Assembly: GCF_902771435.1 (NCBI RefSeq)
Contig: NZ_CACXXB010000004.1
Span: 18,146-82,145, forward strand
Source of the DNA: an uncultured Methanobrevibacter sp.
GTDB taxonomy: Archaea; Methanobacteriota; Methanobacteria; Methanobacteriales; Methanobacteriaceae
DNA: 64,000 nucleotides
Direction: 5' to 3'
The notes beneath the pieces are model-generated. The model was not told the origin of the DNA. It ran no database searches and saw only the letters and a list, made by a program, of their open reading frames with translations. Positions 1 through 7,619 of the stretch are shown one piece after another. A program made the position numbers and the translations under genes. Position 1 is the first letter of the stretch. Each line of letters begins with the position of its first letter.

Positions 1-1118
1 TTTCTTCTCTGGAAGTCATCCCATGAAAAGTCTGAATCCTTATTTAAAGGAGCGTTGATTGTCAGATAGTATCTGAGCAAATCAGGTTCATAGTCTTTGA
101 CAAAATCAGCTATCCATATAACCCAATTTTTACTTGTTGACATCTTTTCCCCTTCAAGGGACAGGAATTCACCTGCATAAATCATATCAGGCAATTTGCA
201 GCCGTATGCCTTGAGAAGTCCAGGCCAGAAAATTGAATGGTGGTAAATGATGTCCTTTCCGATGAAGTGAACCACATAGTCATTCCAATAGTCCTCCCAT
301 TTAATGCCAGATTGCTCAGACCATTGTGAAGCAGATGAGATGTAACCAAGGAATGCTTCAATCCAAACATATAATACTTTGCCTTTGGCTTCATCAAGAG
401 GTACAGGAATACCCCAATCCATATCACGGGTCAAAATCCAGTCAGTCAAACCTTCGTTCAGCCAGTTTATGGCATAGTTTTTTACATTGGCAGGAAGGTT
501 TTCATTGGTAGTGATGTATTCCTTCAGGTCATCTTCAAATTCGGACAATTTGAATGCATACTGAAATGTATCCTTGATTATTGGAGTTGTTCCACATGTA
601 ATGCAGTGAGGCTCATCAAGTTCTGTCGGATTCAATGCTTTTCCACATTTTTCACAGTGATCGCCTCTTGCTTCTGAACCGCAAACCGGACATAACCCTT
701 CCACATATCTGTCAGGAAGGAATTTGTTACAGTTCGGACAGTACAGCTGCTGGATATCCTCTCTGTAGATAAATCCGTTATCGTATAAATCCTTAAAGAA
801 ATGTTTTGCAATCTCATAATGTTTTTCATCGGTAGTTCTTGTGAAATTGTCCAATGATATGTTCATTGATTCGACATCTTTAACAATCATATCGTGATAT
901 CTTTTTGAAATTTCAATCGGTTTTTTGTTTTCCTTATCTGCCTTTACTGCAATTGGAGTTCCATGCTCATCTGTAGCGCAAACCAGTAAAACATCATTTC
1001 CAACCATTCTGTTGTACCTGGCAAAAATATCTGCAGGCAGATATGTAGAACGGATATGGCCTAAATGACATGGTCCATTTGCATAAGGAAGTGCACATGA
1101 AATAAAAATCTTTGACAT
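1..1118 (-). CDS. metG: Methionyl-tRNA synthetase, 3' part beyond window
   Basis: Class I aminoacyl-tRNA synthetase that charges tRNA-Met in the cytoplasm. The reverse strand from the ATG at 1118 reads [20 protein letters not shown], containing the HLGH form of the HIGH signature. A zinc domain follows with paired CxxC knuckles ([16 protein letters not shown], then CITCG), and the KMSTS signature appears near position 150. About 372 residues are present. The family is usually around 650 or more, so the C-terminal anticodon-binding part lies left of position 1. It is transcribed divergently from priL across about 220 bases of AT-rich DNA. The identification is firm; only the end is missing. 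Confidence 0.96.
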   Translation of the reverse strand, partial: MSKIFISCALPYANGPCHLGHIRSTYLPADIFARYNRMVGNDVLLVCATDEHGTPIAVKADKENKKPIEISKRYHDMIVKDVESMNISLDNFTRTTDEKHYEIAKHFFKDLYDNGFIYREDIQQLYCPNCNKFLPDRYVEGLCPVCGSEARGDHCEKCGKALNPTELDEPHCITCGTTPIIKDTFQYAFKLSEFEDDLKEYITTNENLPANVKNYAINWLNEGLTDWILTRDMDWGIPVPLDEAKGKVLYVWIEAFLGYISSASQWSEQSGIKWEDYWNDYVVHFIGKDIIYHHSIFWPGLLKAYGCKLPDMIYAGEFLSLEGEKMSTSKNWVIWIADFVKDYEPDLLRYYLTINAPLNKDSDFSWDDFQRR

Positions 1119-1341
1119 TTATCTAATCCCCTTAATTATTTTAAACATGATATAATTATGTTACTCATATATAATAAAATTAATATTTTTGACCGTGCAA
1201 TTTATAGGGATTGGATATTTGAAAAAAAATTAATTTCAAAAATTTGAGAAATCAATCAAAACATCAACCATTCAAATCTAATTCAATATTGACTCTAAAA
1301 ATGAGTTACTTATTTAATCTATAAAATAAAGAGTTAAAAAC

Positions 1342-2673
1342 ATGGCTGAAGTTTCATATATCAACCCGTTGTCAAACGAAGGAAGACAGATTATAAGACA
1401 ATACGGGGATTTAAATCAAATATTTGATGAAGACGAATCGATGGTCGACACAATCATCCATACAACCAACCAAAGAATATCCGACGATTCAATAATCCCA
1501 AAATCCTATGCTGATTATGCCATTAAACGTATCCAATGGGCAATCGAGAAAAAGAATAATAAGAATTTCGTTCAGGCTGAATTTGAATACCTTACAAATT
1601 CAGATTTATTCACACAGGATGTTGTCGTCTTTCACATTTTATGTCAGGCAATAGCCATCCAGTTTAATTTGGGTTCACGTGAAACAAGGCTTTTTGTTGA
1701 ATCCCAGGGAACACTTATTTTAGAGAGATTGGCTAAAATACCCCCAATGACCAGAGCTGAAATAATCGATGAAGTTCTTGATGAAGTAAAAGTCGACGGT
1801 TCCATCCATTGGAAGTCATTGCGTGACGTTGTCGGGTCCAAAAAGCTTAAACTTACCGATTTATTAATTGACAGGGGAGACATAATTCTTCAGCAGGAAG
1901 ACTTTTTAGAAAGATTCAGTGATAATTTTAAAGACAGAAGTCCTGAGAGAATGTACGGAATACTTGTAGGTGACAGCGTTAAGGAACAAATCCTATCAAG
2001 ATTAATAATGCAAAAAACCGAAGAGTACATTGCCAGAATTAAGGAAATGTCTGCAAGAATCGAAATCCATCCCGCCATCATTGAAATAGGTGAAAATCTA
2101 AAAGAGTTCATACCGGATGAAACCAGCAAATACAATCAGTATTATGCAGGAAGCGGAGGGCTGTTCGGCTCAGTTGAAGCAGGAAAATTAAACCCTGAAG
2201 CGTTTCCACCATGCATTAAAGCAACCGTTGAAGGAGTATCTTCCGGTGGACGTAATGATGCAATTGTACTGTTACTGACTTCGTTTGCTTCATACGCAAG
2301 ACTATATCCTAGAATATTTGCATCAGATGAAACCGTTAAAGTATCAGACATGGATCCCGACCTGTCAATTACCGAAAATGAGATTCTACCGTTGATTTTT
2401 GATGCTGCAGACAACTGTACACCACCTTTGTTTGAAGACCAACCTCAGGAAAAAATAAACATCATATCAAAACTGGGCTTTGGAATGCACGATAAGGTCG
2501 ACATCAACCATGAAGGCGAAACAAAATGGTACACTCCAATGAGCTGCGAGAAAATAAAAATCCATCTGCCTCATCTATGCCATCCTGACAAGTCATGCAA
2601 AGGCATCAACAATCCCCTATCCTGTTATAGCCGCAAAAAATTCCAGCTTGACAAGGAAGCACCTAAAGAGTAG
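1342..2673 (+). CDS. priL: DNA primase large subunit PriL
   Basis: Regulatory subunit of the archaeal/eukaryotic-type primase, which makes RNA primers together with PriS at replication forks. The 443-residue protein has the alpha-helical N-terminal region and a C-terminal Fe-S domain. Cysteines are near residues 290 (FPPCIKA), 358 (NCTPP) and 401-427 (MSCEKIKIHLPHLCHPDKSC and PLSCYS), typical of the PriL 4Fe-4S domain. Length is normal for the family. The ATG at 1342 follows an AT-rich leader without a strong ribosome binding site. The 3' end overlaps by 11 bases the end of an opposite-strand gene that separates it from priS. Confidence 0.95.
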   Translation: MAEVSYINPLSNEGRQIIRQYGDLNQIFDEDESMVDTIIHTTNQRISDDSIIPKSYADYAIKRIQWAIEKKNNKNFVQAEFEYLTNSDLFTQDVVVFHILCQAIAIQFNLGSRETRLFVESQGTLILERLAKIPPMTRAEIIDEVLDEVKVDGSIHWKSLRDVVGSKKLKLTDLLIDRGDIILQQEDFLERFSDNFKDRSPERMYGILVGDSVKEQILSRLIMQKTEEYIARIKEMSARIEIHPAIIEIGENLKEFIPDETSKYNQYYAGSGGLFGSVEAGKLNPEAFPPCIKATVEGVSSGGRNDAIVLLLTSFASYARLYPRIFASDETVKVSDMDPDLSITENEILPLIFDAADNCTPPLFEDQPQEKINIISKLGFGMHDKVDINHEGETKWYTPMSCEKIKIHLPHLCHPDKSCKGINNPLSCYSRKKFQLDKEAPKE

Positions 2674-3193
2674 ATTCTGAAAATTTGAATGGATTGTGGT
2701 CTTCATAGATTGCATCATAATACTTGTTTAAAATCTTTGATTCCCACATGTTATAGTTGGCCCGTTCGTTTTTCTCGAAATTATAAGCCAATATTCCAAT
2801 GGTACGCTCGTACTCGTCAATATCCTTATTTTCACAAAAATCAGTAATTATATCCGGAATGTATTCACAGGGGTCATCACTGCTGAATTCCAGAAATTCC
2901 TCATATTCGCTTTTGGAAAAGAAATCCTCTTCACTAACCGGCTGTTCATGAGATTCAATTGTGAATAATTCAATGTAAATTTCAGTGGCCAAATGCAGCT
3001 GATTAAAATCAACACCCAATCCATAAACATTTCCGGTTTCCAGATTTAGGACAGTGTGGCCTGTTTTAATGCCTGCCTGCCAATTGTCATAAGCCGGCTT
3101 TACAATCTCTTCGGGAGATAAACCTGATAAAACTGTTTTTAAGTGTTCGACACCAATTACTTCTACAAACTCTTCCATGCAGTTATATTTCAT
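2663..3193 (-). CDS. Hypothetical protein between priL and priS
   Basis: A 176-residue acidic, soluble-looking protein that I do not recognise. It has no signal peptide, transmembrane segment or cysteine motif. The sequence is rich in Glu/Asp and aromatic residues, with a central stretch (EDFFSKSEYEEFLEFSSDD) of low complexity. Either ATG (3193, or the sixth codon) could be the start. It runs opposite to both primase genes and overlaps the end of priL tail to tail by 11 bases. It therefore looks like a small gene inserted between the two primase subunits rather than part of their operon. Codon use resembles the neighbours, so I believe it is real. Confidence 0.75.
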   Translation of the reverse strand: MKYNCMEEFVEVIGVEHLKTVLSGLSPEEIVKPAYDNWQAGIKTGHTVLNLETGNVYGLGVDFNQLHLATEIYIELFTIESHEQPVSEEDFFSKSEYEEFLEFSSDDPCEYIPDIITDFCENKDIDEYERTIGILAYNFEKNERANYNMWESKILNKYYDAIYEDHNPFKFSESTL

Positions 3194-3347
3194 AATTATT
3201 AATAATAAATTTTTTTAAAAAAAAAAGAATGGGAAGAATTAATGTTGAACGCCTAAATCATTTCATTTAATAGGATTAGCCAAAGACCACAATTGCACAA
3301 AAGCACACATCAAATAAAATAAATACTTTGAAAATAAAATTATAATC

Positions 3348-4325
3348 ATGTTTTCAAAAGCTACAATAAAAGAGCGAAGACAATATTACCGGGAGGAATG
3401 GGACCCTAAAGACTTGCCTGAATTCATCTCCAAAGAAATTAAAAAAAGAGAGTTCGGTTTTGACCATAACGGAAAAGGTCCTAACGACAGATACAAAGTC
3501 TTTAGAGGAACTGAATCTTTAAGAAAATTCCTACGATATAAGGCGCCATTTGCAGCATACATTTCAGTAGCTTTTTACAATAATCCCAGAAGAAGGGAAG
3601 ACTGGCTGAAAGCCGAATATATTTTCGATGTTGATGCAAAAGACATTCCAATCAGGTCATGTCAATGCGATGGTGTATGTGAAATATGTCTTGGCGAAGC
3701 TTTGGAAATTGTTAACACACTCATTGACACTCTGGAAGGGGATTTGGGTCTTAAAAATATTCATTTGATATATTCAGGAAGAGGATATCACATAAGGATT
3801 CTTGATGAGGAGATGATGGTTGCAAACAGCGAGCTGAGGTCTGAAGTATTGAAGTATGTTGCGGGAGCGGAAGTTCCTAAATCTCAATTCATAAACTCAG
3901 AGATTTCCAATAAGAGTTTTAACTTTGAACACTTCTCAATTCCAATAGGATATTCCAAAATATTTACAGATAAGGTCAAATTCAATATCCAGCATCTGGT
4001 TGGCAATGAAAAGCTTGACGGAATCAATCCCAAGTTAATGAAGGACATTATGGCTTCAAGACATCACCTTGAACAGGACAACTGGGGACTGTTTAAAAGT
4101 GAAATCGGACCTAGGCGCTATAAAAATCTTGTTGAAGCCATGGCAAGAGTCAATCTGGCAACAATCGATGCAAAGGTAACCATTGACCTGAAAAGGATTT
4201 TAAGACTTCCTTCATCACTTCACTCAAAGGTCAGCATGAAATGTATGGAAGTTAAAAACAGAGAGACATTCGACCCATTTGACAAAGCCGTTCCAAAATT
4301 TGTCTATGAAAGAAAAGGTGTTTAA
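3348..4325 (+). CDS. priS: DNA primase small (catalytic) subunit PriS
   Basis: Catalytic subunit of the archaeal primase, synthesising primers with PriL. The 325-residue protein carries the metal-binding Asp motif EYIFDVDAKD at about residues 91-100 and the nucleotide-binding SGRGYHIRI motif about 50 residues later. Between them is a Cys-rich zinc knuckle (CQCDGVCEIC), as in other archaeal PriS proteins. Length is typical. The ATG at 3348 is preceded by an AT-rich leader. A small gene follows one base after the stop and is probably co-transcribed. Confidence 0.96.
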   Translation: MFSKATIKERRQYYREEWDPKDLPEFISKEIKKREFGFDHNGKGPNDRYKVFRGTESLRKFLRYKAPFAAYISVAFYNNPRRREDWLKAEYIFDVDAKDIPIRSCQCDGVCEICLGEALEIVNTLIDTLEGDLGLKNIHLIYSGRGYHIRILDEEMMVANSELRSEVLKYVAGAEVPKSQFINSEISNKSFNFEHFSIPIGYSKIFTDKVKFNIQHLVGNEKLDGINPKLMKDIMASRHHLEQDNWGLFKSEIGPRRYKNLVEAMARVNLATIDAKVTIDLKRILRLPSSLHSKVSMKCMEVKNRETFDPFDKAVPKFVYERKGV

Positions 4326-4326
4326 A

Positions 4327-4584
4327 ATGGAAGATATTTTAAGTGATATTTTAAGAAAAAGTCCTCATTTTGATGAAATAAATGAAAATAGATTCGTTCC
4401 TGAGTATTTAGGTTTGATTGTGAATGGCGTTGTCGTATATCATGTAAACTGGATAGACATTGTAGAAAATGAAGTGATATTCATGCACAAGGACATCCAA
4501 ACCCATCCGATTGTCTCCATCGTCCTGGATAACCTTAACTCAATGATGATCATTACCAGTGACGGAATAAAAAAAGTATTGTAA
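4327..4584 (+). CDS. Small conserved-looking hypothetical protein downstream of priS
   Basis: An 85-residue protein of unknown function starting at the ATG at 4327, right after the priS stop. An AAAGGTG ribosome binding site lies within the last priS codons. A longer reading frame opens upstream inside priS, but those residues are read out of frame of priS and have no separate binding site, so I place the start at 4327. The sequence is a compact alpha/beta type (LGLIVNGVVVYHVNW, then MIITSDGIKKVL), possibly a small beta-barrel such as an Sm-like or RNA-binding fold, but no motif proves that. It is likely in the priS operon. Its stop directly abuts the end of the thymidylate-kinase-like gene on the other strand. 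Confidence 0.75.
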   Translation: MEDILSDILRKSPHFDEINENRFVPEYLGLIVNGVVVYHVNWIDIVENEVIFMHKDIQTHPIVSIVLDNLNSMMIITSDGIKKVL

Positions 4585-5157
4585 TCAGTCTGTACTGAAA
4601 CATTTGTCTATTATTTTTCGAGAAATCACATCAGGGGCATCATCGGCAGGAACAACATTCCAGTTATAAGTGAATTTCTGTGACCTTTCACGGTTTTCCC
4701 TAAGTGATTCAATGTTTTCAAACATTTCCGTTTCTTCATCACGTGAACTGATTCTTCTAAGTGACTCTTCAGGAGTGATATCCAAAAAGAACATGCAGTC
4801 AGATGTCGGAAGAACGAATGATACAATCTTATAGGTTATTGTATTAATAATATCCGGAAGATACATTACCGCCAGGATATACCTTGAAAAGATTACTACA
4901 TCAACATCACTGTTGTAATAGTACATGTGAACTGACCTGATTGCATCAAGACCGAAATAAATTGTAGCTTTAATGTGATTTAATTTTCCTGTTTTTAAGA
5001 GAGCCTGTTTTGATTTTCTACCGAATTTATTGTCAGAACACGGATGGGAACGAATAGTAACATCCCTTCCCTTTTTTTGGTATGCTTCGGCAATCAGATT
5101 GACCTGTGTGTCCTTGCCTGAACCATCCAATCCATCAATAACAATAAATTTATTCAT
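4585..5157 (-). CDS. Thymidylate kinase-like nucleotide kinase
   Basis: A 190-residue P-loop kinase of the dTMP kinase family, which phosphorylates dTMP or a related nucleotide. The P-loop is VIDGLDGSGKDTQ at residues 6-18. The family DR(Y/H) motif appears as SRY within DVVIFSRY, so the usual Asp before Arg is Ser. The lid region LRRISSRDEE carries the Arg residues. Length is close to that of Tmk. The gene follows cofH by 12 bases with a GTGATGAT ribosome binding site, so the two are probably co-transcribed. Because of the SRY change and limited similarity, the true substrate may not be dTMP and a second canonical Tmk may exist elsewhere. Confidence 0.8.
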   Translation of the reverse strand: MNKFIVIDGLDGSGKDTQVNLIAEAYQKKGRDVTIRSHPCSDNKFGRKSKQALLKTGKLNHIKATIYFGLDAIRSVHMYYYNSDVDVVIFSRYILAVMYLPDIINTITYKIVSFVLPTSDCMFFLDITPEESLRRISSRDEETEMFENIESLRENRERSQKFTYNWNVVPADDAPDVISRKIIDKCFSTD

Positions 5158-5169
5158 ATCATCACTTAA

Positions 5170-6288
5170 TCAGTCAATGGGATAAAATTCTGTGTATTTT
5201 GAATTCCTCTCTACTGGATTACGGTTCAAATCCTTAACCATCCTGGATAGGAAATCAATAGAGGCATCTACACCATCTGGTGCTCCGGATGCTTCAGACA
5301 GTTCATCTCCACCTAATGTACCGCCCAAATCATTAGCACCTGCAGTCAGTATGACCTGTGCAAACCTGAATCCCAATTTTACCCATGACACCTGGATATT
5401 AGGGATAATGTCTCTAAGCATTAGTCTTGAAACTGCATATAACTTTAAATCCTGAGTTCCTGTAGCTCCAAGATCAGAGTTACCTTCTAAAAATATTGGA
5501 GCGTATTCACGCATAAATGTCATTGGGATGAACTCTGTAAATCCTCCAGTATCCTCTTGAATTTGTCTGATAATATCAATGTGTTCCACCCTTTCCTCTA
5601 AAGTTTCAACATGACCGTACATTATTGTTGCTGAGCCAGGAATTCCGACTTCCTGAGCTGTTTTTACAATATCAATCCATTCAGCCACACTAACCTTTTG
5701 GGGACATATTATTTCCCTTGACCTGTCTGTCAATATCTCTGCAGCTGTTCCCGGCAATGTGTCAAGACCTGCATTCTTAAGTATTTCAAATCCTTCCGCA
5801 ATGTCAATTCCGGAAACCCTACAGGCATCCCTGACCATTGTAGGTGAAAAACCGTGTATTGCAACATCAGGATGTGCATCCTTCAGCAAAGTCAACAGAT
5901 GTACATAATAGTCAATATCAGCATCTTTAAGCACACCACCCATCAATGTGAATTCACGAGCGCCGTTAGCCACGGCACCTTCCGCCTTGGCCAGAATCTG
6001 CTCGTCATTCAAGATGTAGGCATCAGGGTCATCGGCATCCTTTCCGAATGCACAAAAACTACATCTAACAGTGCAGATATTTGTAAAATTGATATTACAG
6101 TTGTTAATGAATGTTACGTCGTCTCCAACGAGTTTGTGTCTTAAAAAATCAGCAGTTGCAAGTAAAGGGTATAGTTCTGGCCCTTTAATATTCATTAAAT
6201 GATTAGCTTCCTCAACAGTGATTGATTCATCCAATGATTTTGTTAGAATCCTTTCTGTTTTAGAAGAAATGGGTAGTTTATCAAACAT
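5170..6288 (-). CDS. cofH: FO synthase subunit 2 (5-amino-6-(D-ribitylamino)uracil--L-tyrosine transferase) CofH
   Basis: Radical SAM enzyme of coenzyme F420 synthesis. It joins a tyrosine-derived fragment to 5-amino-6-ribitylaminouracil, making the precursor that CofG turns into the deazaflavin FO. The 372-residue protein has the SAM cluster motif C72xxxC76xxC79 (CTVRCSFC), followed by FTLMGGVLKDADIDYY and HGFSPTMV, which suit CofH better than CofG. The closely related menaquinone enzymes MqnC/MqnE share this fold, but a methanogen context favours CofH. The gene is first of a pair with the thymidylate-kinase-like gene and diverges from comDE. Confidence 0.9.
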   Translation of the reverse strand: MFDKLPISSKTERILTKSLDESITVEEANHLMNIKGPELYPLLATADFLRHKLVGDDVTFINNCNINFTNICTVRCSFCAFGKDADDPDAYILNDEQILAKAEGAVANGAREFTLMGGVLKDADIDYYVHLLTLLKDAHPDVAIHGFSPTMVRDACRVSGIDIAEGFEILKNAGLDTLPGTAAEILTDRSREIICPQKVSVAEWIDIVKTAQEVGIPGSATIMYGHVETLEERVEHIDIIRQIQEDTGGFTEFIPMTFMREYAPIFLEGNSDLGATGTQDLKLYAVSRLMLRDIIPNIQVSWVKLGFRFAQVILTAGANDLGGTLGGDELSEASGAPDGVDASIDFLSRMVKDLNRNPVERNSKYTEFYPID

Positions 6289-6479
6289 GATTTTATATAA
6301 GTTAAAAGTTAAATAAAAAGGTTACTATTAATTATAGTTATTTTATGAAAATATAGATTAATTAAAGTTAAATTATAATAAAATTATTCATGATATGCTG
6401 AATTAAATGATTATTTATAATTTAAATATATTTTTATACTATTTTAAATAAAATAAGTTAATATAAATAATGATGTGAT

Positions 6480-6974
6480 ATGATGGATAGTAGTGAAGCT
6501 ATTTATGATGGACTTAAAGACAGCGGAATCGATTTTATTGTAAGCGTTCCCTGCGTAAACCTATCAAAATTATTGAATATGATTGATGAAGATTCAGAGA
6601 TAATCCATATTCCAGTTACACGTGAAGAGGAAGGAATTGGAATATGTGCAGGAGCATATCTCGGCGGGAAAAACCCTGCAATTCTGATGCAGAATTCAGG
6701 ACTTGGAAACTCAATCAATGCATTGAAATCCCTGATGGAACTGTATGAATTTCCACTTTTAATGATAATGAGCCATAGGGGAACAGAAGGCGAAAACATA
6801 TGCGGACAGGTTCCTATGGGCCAGTCAACTCCAAGAATTTTGGAAGGCATGGATTTCAAATTCTTCAAACCAGGAAATCCTGAAGGAGCATATGAAGACA
6901 TAATTGAAGCATGGGACTTATCCACAGAAGAGGGAAGACCTGTCAGCGTACTATTGGAGATAAAATACTGGTGA
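6480..6974 (+). CDS. comD: Sulfopyruvate decarboxylase subunit alpha
   Basis: One subunit of the TPP enzyme that decarboxylates 3-sulfopyruvate to sulfoacetaldehyde in coenzyme M synthesis. The 164-residue protein is the N-terminal (Pyr) half of a TPP enzyme, with the conserved activating Glu in [15 protein letters not shown] and the family sequence [17 protein letters not shown]. Two adjacent ATG codons (6480 and 6483) are possible. The GTGAT ribosome binding site at 6475-6479 is very close to both, and the second gives the better spacing. comE follows after 4 bases, forming a heteromeric pair as expected. Confidence 0.93.
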   Translation: MMDSSEAIYDGLKDSGIDFIVSVPCVNLSKLLNMIDEDSEIIHIPVTREEEGIGICAGAYLGGKNPAILMQNSGLGNSINALKSLMELYEFPLLMIMSHRGTEGENICGQVPMGQSTPRILEGMDFKFFKPGNPEGAYEDIIEAWDLSTEEGRPVSVLLEIKYW

Positions 6975-6978
6975 TAAC

Positions 6979-7518
6979 ATGGCAAGATATGAAGCTATCG
7001 AAGATATAATGAAAAACATTGACGATGAACTAATAGTCTGCAATATCGGATTTCCATCAAGAGAATTATACGAAATTGACGACAGGGATGAAAACTTCTA
7101 TATGATTGGTTCAATGGGGCTTGCCTCATCAATAGGTTTAGGACTGGCACTGGCAAGACCTGATAAGGACATAGTTGTCATTGACGGAGACGGATCACTT
7201 CTGATGAACATGGGATCACTTGTAACTATTTTTGCTGCAAACCCTTCAAATTTAACCTGGATTGTTATTGACAATGGCGCCTATGGTTCAACAGGCAATC
7301 AGGACACCTATGCACAGCTAATTGATTTGGTTGAAATTGCAAAAAGCGTCGGATTTAAAAACAGCTATGATTTTAAGGACATTGATTTAAAGGAGATAAT
7401 AGCCAGCGAAGATGCAAGCTTTATCGTCTACAATACAGAATCCGGCAATTCAAAAGCACCAATCATTGATTTGACACCAATTGAAATTAAAAAAAGATTC
7501 ATGAACGCCATCAAATAG
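6979..7518 (+). CDS. comE: Sulfopyruvate decarboxylase subunit beta
   Basis: The partner of ComD, providing the thiamine-diphosphate (PP) half of sulfopyruvate decarboxylase. The 179-residue protein has the TPP-Mg binding signature IDGDGSLLMNMGSL at about residues 68-81 and a downstream IDNGAYGSTGNQ, as in phosphonopyruvate/sulfopyruvate decarboxylases. It starts 4 bases after comD and is surely co-transcribed with it. The product, sulfoacetaldehyde, is the substrate of the last, thiol-forming step. Candidate genes for that step sit just downstream on the other strand (11477-12730 and the hdr genes). The gene converges with hdrA. Confidence 0.94.
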   Translation: MARYEAIEDIMKNIDDELIVCNIGFPSRELYEIDDRDENFYMIGSMGLASSIGLGLALARPDKDIVVIDGDGSLLMNMGSLVTIFAANPSNLTWIVIDNGAYGSTGNQDTYAQLIDLVEIAKSVGFKNSYDFKDIDLKEIIASEDASFIVYNTESGNSKAPIIDLTPIEIKKRFMNAIK

Positions 7519-7579
7519 CAATGGCTACATTGAATTCTATTTTTCCTTAAAAAAACCATCATCAAATCCATATTAGACT

Positions 7580-7619
7580 AAAAAAAAGAAAAAAATGCAA
7601 ATTAGTTAAGCACTAATTT
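7580..7619 (-). terminator. Terminator of the comA-hdrA operon
   Basis: An 8-base-pair inverted repeat (AAATTAGT at 7599-7606, ACTAATTT at 7612-7619, 5-base loop) overlaps the hdrA stop codon. On the minus strand it is followed within a few bases by a T-rich run (complement of the A-run 7580-7595). A hairpin plus oligo-T at the end of a five-gene operon is a convincing termination signal; in archaea the T-run alone may suffice. Confidence 0.6.

Noticed and set aside
4279..4326. Upstream start for the small gene after priS
   Set aside because: It would read out of frame through the last priS codons without a ribosome binding site; AAAGGTG fits the ATG at 4327.
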